A DNA stretch of 64,000 nt from contig JAQUMH010000010.1 of assembly GCA_028718185.1 (NCBI GenBank), positions 1 to 64,000 of the forward strand, in the 5' to 3' direction. The notes beneath the pieces were generated by a model. It searched no databases, was not told the origin of the DNA, and saw only the letters and a program-made list of their open reading frames with translations. Position 1 is the first letter of the stretch; each line of letters begins with the position of its first letter. Source of the stretch: Elusimicrobiota bacterium (GTDB lineage: Bacteria; Elusimicrobiota; UBA8919). Of this stretch, positions 35,414-45,670 are shown in pieces. The position numbers and the translations under genes are program-made.

Positions 35414-38182
35414 ATGTTCAGACAGAAGTTGATAAAAGTTTGTGGTATATTTGCATTAGTTATTTTTACGAGCATTAGTTTTTTGTCAGGTGTTTCTGAC
35501 ACCACACCGCCTGCCAAAATAACGTATTTTCTTACAGCATTTCCAACACCAAAAACCATCACACTAGTATGGCGGTCTGTTGGTGATGATGGAAACACAG
35601 GCACAGCAACAAAATATGATATCAGATATTCACTCTCTCCGATAACAACAGAAGCTGGATGGAATTCAGCTACTAAGGTTAAATGTGATTTAACTCCAAA
35701 TCCTGCAGGTTCTGCAGAATCTTTCATTGTCTTTGGGCTTTCACCTTCAACTAAATACTACTTTGCAATAAAAGCATGTGACAAAGTTCCTAACTGGTCA
35801 CCATTATCTAAATCACCGGGTACCACAACACCTGCTATCACAGACACCACACCACCCGGTAAAATAACAGACCTTACAGCAAGCAACCCGACACCAAAAT
35901 CAATTATGCTTACTTGGACCGCTCCCGGCAACGATGATAATAGTAAAGGTAAGGCTGCAAGATATCTACCACAGGATATTAATCACGAAAACCTAATCCC
36001 GCAATCACAATTACCATATCGTCCGGCTGCAAGATATATACCATATGACATAAGATACTCATTGACACCTATAACAGATGCTAACTGGGATTCTGCTACT
36101 AAAGTTAAAGAAGCACCTGCAGCACAAGAGATATTTAAACAAGAGAAATTTACAATCCCTGGTCTTTCACCTTCAACAAAATATTACTTTGCAATAAAAA
36201 CAGCAGATGAAGTTCCTAACTGGTCAAAAGTATCAAATAGCCCTAATGAAACTACAAAACCTAAGGGCGTAGCTGTTCCATATAAAGGAGTCCCATTTCA
36301 GATACCGGGTAAGATAGAAGCTGAAGATTATGATACTGGAGGGGAAGAAACATCATATCACGATACAACAACCGGTAATGCAGCTAGTGAAGGAGGAAGT
36401 ACTTACCGTACAACAGAAGATGTAGATGTTGAACCTTGTACTGATGCAGATGGCGGTTATAACGTCGGCTGGGCAGTTGCAGGAGAATGGTTAAAATATA
36501 CAACAAATATTTCTAATACAGGAATATATATGATAGAAGTGCGAGTAGCATGTGGTGGTAATGGAGGAACCTTTCATATAGAGTTTGATGATTTAGATAA
36601 GACAGGACCAATGACAGTACCTGACACCGGTGGATGGCAGATTTATCAAACAGTAAGGAAAACAGGAGTTAATTTAATTGCCGGAAAACATATAATGAAG
36701 CTGGCAATGGATACCAATGGTTATCCAGGAGCTACTGGTAATTTTAATTACATCAACATTATACGTGAAGGTAATCTAGGAAAAACTGATACAGTAGCAC
36801 CATCAGCAATAGCCAGCTTGGTGATCGGCAATGTAACAGGTAATTCAGTATTGTTAAGTTGGACATCACCCGGCAATGATGGGAATAGTGGAACAGCAAG
36901 CGTGTATGATATCCGGTATGCAACAATGAAAATAGATAATAGCAACTGGAGTAGTGCAACTCAATGCGTTGGTGAGCCGACACCACAGATATCCGGCAGT
37001 AAACAAACCTACACAGTGCAGCATTTAAGACCTAACACAAAATATTATTTTGCAATTAAGACAGCAGACGAAGTTCCGAACTGGTCTCCATTATCAAATT
37101 CGCCATGTGCAACAACTTCTCTTTCTGTAACAGTGCCAAATGAAAAGATGCTTTTCTATGAAGGCTCAATATTCCCAAATCCCAATCTTGCACCCATAAA
37201 CCCGCCATATCTCATTTCATGGCGAGACGGTCCTGGTGAGCAACCTCATGAAACAGTAAATTATTTTGGTTACAAGTGGGCGACTAAATCACAACACGAT
37301 GAAATGATAGCGAAAGGGAAACTCCCGATACCATTTAGTTACGCTTGCAGAGATGATGCATCACAAAAATATAATCAGTGGTATCTTGACACTGAAGAAA
37401 AGATGTATAACAACTACTTAAAGATTGCACAGGAAGGATATTATGGTATAGAAATAGACGAATATTCTGCATGGGACTCGGATATGCGAGCAAAAAAATC
37501 TATAAACGCACTTAGACATGTGAAACAACAATATCCTAATTTGTTCATGGATGCTGCTTTATATGGTGATGGTATGGATGAAATAATAGCAAGTGGAGCC
37601 GATATATTAAATCTTTATGAATTGGAGATATATATCTATCCTGGATTCAAGGATTACAGAACATATATCAAGAAATGGACTGACTGGATAAAATACTACG
37701 GGCTTGAAGGTAAAACCATAGGTATCCTGGGTGGTGGAGATGACTACAACGGCAATGCACCGGATGTTGACTTATGGATAAAATACTTACGTGCAGAATC
37801 ACCCCAGATGGCAGGTCTCGGATTAGGAATATTTAAACTCTACAATTTAACCACTGCTGAAAGAACAGTATATGACAAGGTGATGGATGATAATTTTTTC
37901 AAAATATCACCGTCCGTTTCTATAACTGCACCGACTAAAAATGCAAAATTAAGCGGAACAGTCAAAATAGCGGTAATCGCTACCAAAAATCCTGAGACAG
38001 GCAACCCTGTTGTCTCTTACCGTTATTTCATAGATACCAAACTTGTTAAAATATCATCAAGTCCTGAGTACTTATGGAACACTACCGGCTATTCAAAAGG
38101 CAAACATATAATAACAGTTCACGCAGTAGCAGACGATTATCTTGCCGGTGTGAGTCAGGTAAATGTAATGTTAAATAAATAG
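35414..38182 (+). CDS. Secreted Fn3-CBM6-Fn3 protein with unrecognised TIM-barrel-like domain (member 1)
   Basis: Product of 922 residues with a signal peptide (MFRQKLIKVCGIFALVIFTS, cut near LSG-VSD). Domains: two Fn3 (about 29-293, each ending in YYFAIK...DEVPNW), CBM6 (298-455), Fn3 (459-570), an unrecognised domain (575-835) and an Ig-like end. The unrecognised domain opens FYEGSIFPNPNLAPINPPY. It contains GYYGIEIDEYSAW with an adjacent acidic pair D682-E683, INALRHVKQQYPNLFMDAA, LYELEIYIYPG and AESPQMAGLGLGIF. That alternation of strands with helices, with acids at strand ends, suggests a TIM barrel, hence possibly a glycosidase. The domain recurs at 40444 and 49715. GGAGG precedes the start. 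It lacks the FlgD-Ig end of the giant proteins. Confidence 0.75.
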   Translation: MFRQKLIKVCGIFALVIFTSISFLSGVSDTTPPAKITYFLTAFPTPKTITLVWRSVGDDGNTGTATKYDIRYSLSPITTEAGWNSATKVKCDLTPNPAGSAESFIVFGLSPSTKYYFAIKACDKVPNWSPLSKSPGTTTPAITDTTPPGKITDLTASNPTPKSIMLTWTAPGNDDNSKGKAARYLPQDINHENLIPQSQLPYRPAARYIPYDIRYSLTPITDANWDSATKVKEAPAAQEIFKQEKFTIPGLSPSTKYYFAIKTADEVPNWSKVSNSPNETTKPKGVAVPYKGVPFQIPGKIEAEDYDTGGEETSYHDTTTGNAASEGGSTYRTTEDVDVEPCTDADGGYNVGWAVAGEWLKYTTNISNTGIYMIEVRVACGGNGGTFHIEFDDLDKTGPMTVPDTGGWQIYQTVRKTGVNLIAGKHIMKLAMDTNGYPGATGNFNYINIIREGNLGKTDTVAPSAIASLVIGNVTGNSVLLSWTSPGNDGNSGTASVYDIRYATMKIDNSNWSSATQCVGEPTPQISGSKQTYTVQHLRPNTKYYFAIKTADEVPNWSPLSNSPCATTSLSVTVPNEKMLFYEGSIFPNPNLAPINPPYLISWRDGPGEQPHETVNYFGYKWATKSQHDEMIAKGKLPIPFSYACRDDASQKYNQWYLDTEEKMYNNYLKIAQEGYYGIEIDEYSAWDSDMRAKKSINALRHVKQQYPNLFMDAALYGDGMDEIIASGADILNLYELEIYIYPGFKDYRTYIKKWTDWIKYYGLEGKTIGILGGGDDYNGNAPDVDLWIKYLRAESPQMAGLGLGIFKLYNLTTAERTVYDKVMDDNFFKISPSVSITAPTKNAKLSGTVKIAVIATKNPETGNPVVSYRYFIDTKLVKISSSPEYLWNTTGYSKGKHIITVHAVADDYLAGVSQVNVMLNK

Positions 38183-38235
38183 TCCAATGTCCCTGCCCGC
38201 CGAAGGTTTAGTGGTGGGCGAAGTCCTTAGTCCAG

Positions 38236-38274
38236 TAGTCGCTTGCCCTTGACAAGCCTAAGAACATAAGAACG
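38236..38274 (+). repeat. CTTGCCC-type palindrome and AAGAAC word
   Basis: TAGTCGCTTGCCC then TTGACAAGCC is a variant hairpin of the extragenic family, followed by TAAGAACATAAGAACG. The TTGACA here belongs to the repeat and is not taken as a promoter. Confidence 0.5.
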
Positions 38275-38299
38275 TTGTTCAATTAACGGGAGGTAAGAC

Positions 38300-40072
38300 A
38301 TGTTATGTTTTAGAAGAATTAGTTTAGTATTAGTTGCTATTTTTAGTATCATTTTTTTAAGTGGTATTTGTATAGGTGCTGAGTTATACGAAACATTTTT
38401 AGAAAATTCTTTAACTAAAGTGCTAAGGGATAAGACGTATCAAGGGAAAGACAAAGCATTAGCAATATATTCCGCTAAAGACGAATATGAGAGTGGTCAG
38501 ATTATAATAATTCCCAAAGGGAAAAACGACTTAAAAAATATAAAGATACAATTTAGTGATTTAACAGGTAAAGATACTCAAGGAAAGGTAATAAAGATAA
38601 GTCCGACCAACTTTGAATATTATCCGGTCGCATGGGCAAAAGGAAGAAATCTTACAGAGGATTTGAATAATAGTCTGATTCAACAGTATTTGCCTCCGCG
38701 AAAACTTACTCTTGAAGATGTTGCAGCATATCAGCCGACCGCTTTTAGACCTGATACAGTATTTGATGCACACCCAGGACAGAATTTTGTAGTTTGGCTC
38801 AGTTTTTATATTCCCAAAGATACAATAGCAGGAACTTATACCGGCACAATATCTGTTATACCGCAGAATGGGAAACGCGAAGATTTAAAAATCAGTTTAA
38901 CAGTCTGGGATTTTGTGTTAATCGAGAAATGTCCGCTATCTTTTCTTTTTTCATCGGATTTAAAGGCAGGAGCTAAATGTACCGGTCTGAGTGAATATGA
39001 ATATGCCAAATACAGTGCTAAACATATGGTAAAACTTCATCGAGGGAATACTTATCTGGACTGGTCTCCGCCAAGTGAAGGTAGTTATGAAAATTATGAT
39101 AAACAGATAGAAGAACTTATGAAACTTGGTATGGACAAATTTTTGATTTTTATAGACCAGCGTTATTTTTATCCTGTAGGACCGCTTCGTATTAAGAACA
39201 ATGATGACCGTATGGGACCGGAACGACAGGCGATACTTAAAAGATTATATAATCATTTGAAAGAGAAAGGCTGGTTGGATAATTTTATATTGATGACCTG
39301 GGACGAACCTGATTTTACCCAGGAAGGTATTCTTGAGAAGTGGCAGAAGTCACAACAAGAAGTAAAAGATGCCGGATTTACTAATTTTGAATGTGATTTT
39401 ACCGGTAGAGCAGAACGTGCACTTGACCAGATGATAGGTTATGCTGGTATATGGTCACCTAACCTTCGTAATTTTGATGGAGGGCCTACGGATGAATTTA
39501 TAAAAGAACGGAAGAAAGCAGGAGATAGGATAGGCTGGTATTGGGGCAGTCCTATACTTGCTCCAACTAAAAGTAATGATTTGACTTTAATAGAACAACG
39601 GACAATAAACTGGCTTGCTTTTAAATACTGTATTGAGTTGTTCGGCGCTTATAATTATGACCTTGTCTGCAGACAAGGCACAGATAGTCCCTGGCGTACC
39701 AATTATGAGCAGGTTACTCCTCAAGGAATTAGTAAGATTTGGAAAAGCAGGGAAGAAGTTACCGATGGAAGTTCATATGTATATCCTAACCCGGATATGG
39801 ATAAGACCAGACCTTTGTTAAGTACAATCAAGGAACATATATTGCGGGATGGCAGAGAAGATTATTGCTACCTGTGTATGTTAGGCAAGTTAATAGAGAA
39901 ACATAAAAAACAGGGAAATACTCAGTTGGCTACCGAAGGACAAAATGCGATTGATAAAAGTTCAGCTTTGGTATTTAAAAGTATAACAGAATGGTCTGTT
40001 AATCCTTCGGATATGTTTCAAGCAAGAAAGATGTTAGCCGAAGCTATTTTGAAACTTTCAAATAAAAAATAA
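38300..40072 (+). CDS. Secreted GH123-like / DUF4091 protein, paralogue 5
   Basis: Product of 590 residues, leader MLCFRRISLVLVAIFSI, cut near IGA-ELY. It is the close partner of paralogue 3: FLENSLTKVLRDK, WLSFYIPKDTIAGTYTG, acidic pair D335-E336 in TWDEPDF, VTPQGI and LRDGREDYCYLCML. GGGAGG stands before the start. Unlike paralogue 3 it is not followed by GH31 but by a 370-base gap with its own promoter-like sequence. The duplicate may have been carried away from its original partner. Confidence 0.82.
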   Translation: MLCFRRISLVLVAIFSIIFLSGICIGAELYETFLENSLTKVLRDKTYQGKDKALAIYSAKDEYESGQIIIIPKGKNDLKNIKIQFSDLTGKDTQGKVIKISPTNFEYYPVAWAKGRNLTEDLNNSLIQQYLPPRKLTLEDVAAYQPTAFRPDTVFDAHPGQNFVVWLSFYIPKDTIAGTYTGTISVIPQNGKREDLKISLTVWDFVLIEKCPLSFLFSSDLKAGAKCTGLSEYEYAKYSAKHMVKLHRGNTYLDWSPPSEGSYENYDKQIEELMKLGMDKFLIFIDQRYFYPVGPLRIKNNDDRMGPERQAILKRLYNHLKEKGWLDNFILMTWDEPDFTQEGILEKWQKSQQEVKDAGFTNFECDFTGRAERALDQMIGYAGIWSPNLRNFDGGPTDEFIKERKKAGDRIGWYWGSPILAPTKSNDLTLIEQRTINWLAFKYCIELFGAYNYDLVCRQGTDSPWRTNYEQVTPQGISKIWKSREEVTDGSSYVYPNPDMDKTRPLLSTIKEHILRDGREDYCYLCMLGKLIEKHKKQGNTQLATEGQNAIDKSSALVFKSITEWSVNPSDMFQARKMLAEAILKLSNKK

Positions 40073-40188
40073 TTTAGTTTTAATTTTATAAAATATCAAC
40101 CTAATGCCCAATTTCTATAGTCGTTGAGTTTCAGACAATAAATATGAATACGATTTAATGATTATGTTTTTTATAAAATATAAATTGC

Positions 40189-40217
40189 TTGACAAAACAG
40201 TAAAAGTGTGTTACATA
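40189..40217 (+). promoter_or_regulatory. Possible promoter upstream of the 1,702-residue protein
   Basis: TTGACA (40189-40194) lies 17 bases before TACATA (40212-40217). The -10 box is weak. The start codon is about 225 bases downstream, past the composite repeat. Confidence 0.4.
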
Positions 40218-40248
40218 TGTAGTAAAGTAAGATAGAAAACAGAAACTA

Positions 40249-40353
40249 CAAGTTAGGCTTGCCAAGAGTCTGGCGACAACTACAAACATAGTAATTAAAT
40301 TGTAGTTTCACGCCCTCGGCGTGATAACATTATAATTCCTATACATCAAGTTA
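40249..40353 (+). repeat. Composite extragenic repeat, copy 1 (about 104 bp)
   Basis: AAGTTAGGCTTGCC, TCTGGCGACAACTAC, AATTAAATTGTAGTTTCACG, CCCTCGGCGTGATAAC and TTCCTATACATCAAGTTA occur in the same order and spacing at 56378-56481 with few differences. It consists of two back-to-back hairpin elements plus the AT-rich tail. Confidence 0.7.
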
Positions 40354-40443
40354 AGATACAACAAATTTCCATATATTTACACATAACACATGGAATTTAT
40401 CCCAGTTCTATCGGGACATTACACAATTTTAAAGAAGGTATCC

Positions 40444-43400
40444 ATGGGTAAACCCATTAAATATTTTTTATCGTTAATAGAAATGGCACTAATCAAACAA
40501 AAAAAATATTTCAATCTATATTTTTTTATTTTTTTTATCATTTTGGTAATGACTGTTAGCAGTACTATAGATGCAGCAGCTGCGACCAAACTCAACTCGA
40601 TTTTTTACGAAGGTGGTACATATCCAAGTCCAAATCTTGCACCGATAAGCTCACCATATTTTATATTTTGGTTCAGGGAAGGTTCGCCGGAAGTTAATAC
40701 GCAACAACCTCATGTAACTGCGGTGGACTGTAATCAGACACCCAGCGAATCAAGATATAATGAAATGATAAATCAAGGGAAAATTGCAATGGCAGAAGTG
40801 CTTCTGTCTAATATTAGTGAGGATGCAGTTTACAATGAATATAAAACCCAGGCAGATAAAGGTTTTAATTTCTCAATCGATGAGCTGGGAAGTGGTTACT
40901 ACTATCAGCAAAATGATCCTGTACGGTATGAGTATGGATACCTCAATTTATGGGCATTTAGATCACTCAGAAAATTAAAACAAGAATATCCCAATCTTTT
41001 TGTACAAGCATGGACTACGTTTAATTTATCTCCACTTGCTGTCGCAGGAATGGATGTTATAGATATATTTTCGCCGGAGCTATATATTAATGGTGCCACT
41101 TCGGCAAACTCATATGTTAACGTTGTTCATAATTATGAAACAACAATAGACACGTATGTTTATGCAGCGACACTTTACGGAGTTGAGGGAAAAACTGTTA
41201 TAGGTTTAGATGCAGGATGTTGGTTCAATAATGTTAACACGTTCGGTACAACGGTGCAAGTCGATGCAAGACTACAATACTTGCGAAGCAAATCTCCTCA
41301 AATAGCAAGCAATGGAATATCACTTTTTTGGATTAGTAATACCATTTGCCCTTGTGGAAATCCATATAGAGCACAGTTTGACGCGTTAATGGATAAGAAC
41401 TTCTACAAGTTATCTCCGACTGCTTTAATAAATACCCCGGCAAACGGAGCAACAGTCAGTGGGACCGTCACAATTAATGTTACCGGTAATGTAAATACTA
41501 CGACAAATAGTCCTGTTACTTCTTATCGTTATTTTGTAGACAACAAGTTAGTTAAGATATCTTCACTTTCAACATATTCCTGGGATACTGCTGGTTATTC
41601 GCCGGGCAATCATATAATAACAGTTCACGCTGTGTCGGCTGATTATATGGGTGGCGCAAAACAGATAACCGTGAACATACCTACAGGATTAAATTTAGCA
41701 TTAAATAAAACAGCAACAGCTTCTTCTAATGTTGCTGACACTGGTAAAGCAGTAGATGGTAATTTAGGTTCTAACTGGACATCATCGAGTAGTGACCCGC
41801 AATGGCTTTGTGTAGATTTAGGTGGAGAATACAATCTTACAGGAGCTATATTGAAGTGGGGAACAAATTATGGTAAAGGTTATCGGATACAAGTATCTAC
41901 TAATAATATAAATTGGCAAAACATATATATAAAAATAAATAATGGTACAGGTGGAACTGAAAATATAATATTAAGTGGAAATGGTAGATATGTCCGTATG
42001 TACGGGACATCAAGAGGGACAACCAATGGATACTCCTTAAATGAGTTTGAGATATATGGAATTGCTCCTGCTCCCGACACAACCTCACCTGCTACAATAA
42101 ACACATTAGCGGCAGGAAATGCAACCAGCAACAGTATAGTTCTGGGTTGGACATCAGTAGGTGATGATGGAAATTCAGGCACAGCAAACGCATATGATAT
42201 CCGGTATTCAAATGTAAATATAACTGATAGTAATTGGTCAACAACTACACAATGCAGTGGCGAACCAACTCCATTAGTAGCCGGAAGTAATCAGAGTTAT
42301 ACCGTCCAGGGTTTAAGTGCAGGAATAACCTATTATTTTGCGATGAAAGTAAGAGATGAAGTACCAAACTGGTCAGGAATATCCAATGTAGTAAGCAAAG
42401 CAACAAATGCACCTGACACGACAGCACCCTCATCAATAAACACATTAGTGACAGGAGTTGCAACCAGCAACAGTATAGTGTTGAGTTGGACATCAGTAGG
42501 TGATGATGGAAATATTGGTACAGCGAGTGTGTATGATATACGGTATTCAAATGTGAATATAACAGATAGCAACTGGGCAACAGCAATACAATGTAGTGGA
42601 GAACCAACACCATCGGTTGCCGGAAGTAATCAGAGTTATACTGTCCAGGGCTTAAGTGCAGGAATAACCTATTATTTTGGTATGAAAGTAGGTGATGAAA
42701 TACCTAACTGGTCAGGAATATCCAATATAGTAAATGGACAGACAAATAATCAAGGTAACCTCGCAATAGGAAAAACAGCAACAGCATCATCACTGGAAGG
42801 TACGGCAGGCAGAGACGAATCAGCCGCAATAGATGGTAATCAAGCAACCCGGTGGGCGTCAGATGTAGGAGACCCGCAGTGGATAAAAATAGATTTAGTT
42901 GAGACATATAATATAAATCAAGTCATATTAAGATGGGAAGACGCATATGGAAAGGATTACCAGCTCCAAGTATCAAGTAACAATATAAACTGGACAACAA
43001 TATATACAAAGACAGGAGGGACCGGTGGAGTAGAAACTCTCAGTGGTCTTAACGGTAGTGGCAGGTATATCAGGATGTATGGAACGGCTCGAGGAACAAT
43101 TTACGGATATTCGTTATGGGAGTTTGAAGTATATGGGACACCTGTGACAACACCTACAAAGAGTATAACAATAACCTACCCGAATGGCGGTGAAAATTTA
43201 ATAGCCGGCAGTCAACAAACAGTAACATGGACAAGTGTAGGAATAACAGGGAATGTAACGATACAAATATCCGTAGATGGTGGAACGAACTGGAGTACAC
43301 TTGCTACAAACATAGCGGATGACGGCAGTGAAGTCGTAACTCTGCCAAACAGTGCAAGTAGTAGTTGCTTAATAAGAATTGTAGAAATAATCGGAGGAAC

Positions 43401-45552
43401 AACTGACAGTTCAAATACTAATTTTGCAATAACAGTAACAGGTCAGATGTCATTTGGTAATAATGGTAACCCATGGCTGATAGGAACAGGTACAACAACA
43501 ATAGAGGCAGAAAACTATGACACGGGTGGTGAGGCTGTAGCATACCATGATACGACACCAGGCAATAGTGGTAACGCATACAGAACAAATGAGGATGTGG
43601 ATGTGGAGACTTGTATTGATACCGGTGGCGGCTACAATATAGGATTTGCAGTACCAACCGAGTGGTTAGAATACAGTGTAAATATTAATGAAACTGCTGA
43701 GTACAAAATAATAATTAGAGGAGCCATGCAAGGAACAGCAAGTCCCGTACATCTTGAATTTGGAAACCACAATTTAGTCCCGTATGAGACAACACCATCA
43801 GTAGCTATACCCAATACCGGCGGTTGGCAGACATGGCAAGATGTAGAAGTCTCATCCAATACCGCACTTACTGCAGGTAACCAGATAATGAAATTAGTCC
43901 TGGATACAGGAGCAGGAAGTAGCAACGGTAATTTCAATTATATAAAGATAATAAGATTAACTGCTGACACAACGCCACCGGTAGTGAGTGCGCCGACACC
44001 GGGTAACATAAGTGGCAGTGGAATAGTTATAACCTGGACAACAAATGAGCCGGCAAACAGTAAGGTAGAGTATGGTTTAACTACAAGTTATGGCAGCGCA
44101 ACACCGGTAACAGATACTGGTGGAGTATATTCGCATAGTGTTACACTAAGTAATCTTACTGAGAACACAGTCTATCATTACAGGATGGTGTCCGTAGATA
44201 TGAATGGTAACCCGACAACGACCGCTGATTATAGTTTTACAACAACTGCAAATGACACTACTCCGCCAGTGATAAGCAATATATCTGCAGGTGTAACACA
44301 AAACAGTGCCATTATAACATGGAATACCGATGAGGACTCAGATTCGCAAGTAGCGTATGGACTAACATCAGTGCTTGGCAGTACAACCACATTAGATACA
44401 ACCGCAACAAAATTACATAGTGTCTCACTAAACGCGTTACTGAAAGGTAAAACCTATTATTATAAGGTTTTAAGTAAAGATACATCTGGTAACCTTACAA
44501 TATCAACACAAAACAGTTTTAAAACATGTAACATAAAATACAGGATATATACATATTACTATGATGAGGTGACAACACCTGCAAGCCTGAAGTTCAAATT
44601 ACAGGTATATAATTTAGATGAAGGTAGTTTAGCAACCGATTACACAAGTACATTAACCCTTACGACTAAGAACAGTAATAATAGTATTCTGGATACAACA
44701 GATTCAACACTAACTGTATCAGATTCAGGCGAGAAGGATGTTTCAATCCCATTCCGTAGTGATATAACTACAGTGGAGTTAACAGGTGACGTAACAGCGC
44801 CGGTAGTTGTAAATTTCAATGATATGTATACAGCAAAGTTAGTAGGTTACCAGGGCGGAACAATACGGGGAGCCAACGGGTTAAAGATAATAATACCGAC
44901 AGGAGTCTTATCTGCAAACAAATATCTTGCAGCAATAAGGACAAGTATACCTCCTGCAGCAAACAACACAACAAAATATGTTAACACAGTTAATCCGATA
45001 TGTTATGATTTTGGTGAGCTGACATTTGGTGAAAGTGCACCGGTATTGGAAAATCAGGTATTTACAAGAGCAGTAAACATAACAATACCATATACAGCAT
45101 CAGATGTAGGAACATTGAACGAAGCTGGACTTAGAATCTACTATTGGACCGGTACAGATTGGGATTTGGTGACAGGAGTCCAGACAGTAGACAAAGTAAA
45201 CAATACAGTAACCGCAACAGTCAGACATTTCTCAACATATCGTATATTGGGTAGTTATGTTTCTACTGATTTAAACGACATTAAAATATATCCTAACCCA
45301 TATAATCCTGATACAGCAGCGCAAGGTAAGTTAAAAGTAATAAACCTGCCAACAAACAGCGTTATGAAATTATATAGTGTTGATGGTGAATTAATCAGGG
45401 AACTCAAAGAGCTCGACTTTGGTAATCTTGGCTGGCTCGAGTGGGACGGCAAGAACGCCGATGGTGACAAAGTAGCCAGAGCAGTATATATTTACCAGAT
45501 AGAAGATACTGCCGGAGGTAAGAAAACAGGCAAGATTGGACTAGTGAAATAA
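40444..45552 (+). CDS. Giant secreted protein: TIM-barrel-like domain (member 2), F5/8C, Fn3, CBM6, FlgD-Ig end
   Basis: Product of 1,702 residues. The start follows AAGAAGG; a hydrophobic stretch (FNLYFFIFFIILVMTVSS) at about 23-40 is the signal. Domains: the unrecognised barrel-like domain (50-325; FSIDELGSGY with D146-E147), Ig-like (326-415), F5/8 type C (416-540), two near-identical Fn3 (about 543-765), F5/8 type C (768-898), KRE9-like sandwich (906-998), CBM6 (1001-1174), two Fn3 (1176-1362), the conserved pre-terminal module, and the FlgD-Ig end with IYPNPYNPDT. The barrel is N-terminal here, whereas it is C-terminal in its relatives, which supports an independent catalytic or binding unit. 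The last 500 residues closely match the products at 25652 and 45671. Confidence 0.82.
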   Translation: MGKPIKYFLSLIEMALIKQKKYFNLYFFIFFIILVMTVSSTIDAAAATKLNSIFYEGGTYPSPNLAPISSPYFIFWFREGSPEVNTQQPHVTAVDCNQTPSESRYNEMINQGKIAMAEVLLSNISEDAVYNEYKTQADKGFNFSIDELGSGYYYQQNDPVRYEYGYLNLWAFRSLRKLKQEYPNLFVQAWTTFNLSPLAVAGMDVIDIFSPELYINGATSANSYVNVVHNYETTIDTYVYAATLYGVEGKTVIGLDAGCWFNNVNTFGTTVQVDARLQYLRSKSPQIASNGISLFWISNTICPCGNPYRAQFDALMDKNFYKLSPTALINTPANGATVSGTVTINVTGNVNTTTNSPVTSYRYFVDNKLVKISSLSTYSWDTAGYSPGNHIITVHAVSADYMGGAKQITVNIPTGLNLALNKTATASSNVADTGKAVDGNLGSNWTSSSSDPQWLCVDLGGEYNLTGAILKWGTNYGKGYRIQVSTNNINWQNIYIKINNGTGGTENIILSGNGRYVRMYGTSRGTTNGYSLNEFEIYGIAPAPDTTSPATINTLAAGNATSNSIVLGWTSVGDDGNSGTANAYDIRYSNVNITDSNWSTTTQCSGEPTPLVAGSNQSYTVQGLSAGITYYFAMKVRDEVPNWSGISNVVSKATNAPDTTAPSSINTLVTGVATSNSIVLSWTSVGDDGNIGTASVYDIRYSNVNITDSNWATAIQCSGEPTPSVAGSNQSYTVQGLSAGITYYFGMKVGDEIPNWSGISNIVNGQTNNQGNLAIGKTATASSLEGTAGRDESAAIDGNQATRWASDVGDPQWIKIDLVETYNINQVILRWEDAYGKDYQLQVSSNNINWTTIYTKTGGTGGVETLSGLNGSGRYIRMYGTARGTIYGYSLWEFEVYGTPVTTPTKSITITYPNGGENLIAGSQQTVTWTSVGITGNVTIQISVDGGTNWSTLATNIADDGSEVVTLPNSASSSCLIRIVEIIGGTTDSSNTNFAITVTGQMSFGNNGNPWLIGTGTTTIEAENYDTGGEAVAYHDTTPGNSGNAYRTNEDVDVETCIDTGGGYNIGFAVPTEWLEYSVNINETAEYKIIIRGAMQGTASPVHLEFGNHNLVPYETTPSVAIPNTGGWQTWQDVEVSSNTALTAGNQIMKLVLDTGAGSSNGNFNYIKIIRLTADTTPPVVSAPTPGNISGSGIVITWTTNEPANSKVEYGLTTSYGSATPVTDTGGVYSHSVTLSNLTENTVYHYRMVSVDMNGNPTTTADYSFTTTANDTTPPVISNISAGVTQNSAIITWNTDEDSDSQVAYGLTSVLGSTTTLDTTATKLHSVSLNALLKGKTYYYKVLSKDTSGNLTISTQNSFKTCNIKYRIYTYYYDEVTTPASLKFKLQVYNLDEGSLATDYTSTLTLTTKNSNNSILDTTDSTLTVSDSGEKDVSIPFRSDITTVELTGDVTAPVVVNFNDMYTAKLVGYQGGTIRGANGLKIIIPTGVLSANKYLAAIRTSIPPAANNTTKYVNTVNPICYDFGELTFGESAPVLENQVFTRAVNITIPYTASDVGTLNEAGLRIYYWTGTDWDLVTGVQTVDKVNNTVTATVRHFSTYRILGSYVSTDLNDIKIYPNPYNPDTAAQGKLKVINLPTNSVMKLYSVDGELIRELKELDFGNLGWLEWDGKNADGDKVARAVYIYQIEDTAGGKKTGKIGLVK

Positions 45553-45559
45553 GATAAGC

Positions 45560-45636
45560 GTTATAGAGTTCGTAGGGTCATAGAGTTATAGGGTCTACGA
45601 CTCTACAAACTCTATGAACTCTAAAACTCTATAACA
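45560..45636 (+). repeat. TATAGAGTT word-repeat, inverted-repeat form
   Basis: GTTATAGAGTTCGTAGGG at the left and AACTCTAAAACTCTATAAC at the right pair as arms of one long hairpin, with TATAGAG words between. It follows the stop codon by 8 bases and may act as a terminator although no T-run is present. Confidence 0.6.
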
Positions 45637-45670
45637 GACATCACTCATAACACATTTTATTGAAGGAACT

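Noticed and set aside
38240-38260. A TTGACA promoter box before the gene at 38300
   Set aside because: The hexamer is part of a CTTGCCCTTGACAAGCC palindrome repeated elsewhere, and no -10 box follows at the right distance.
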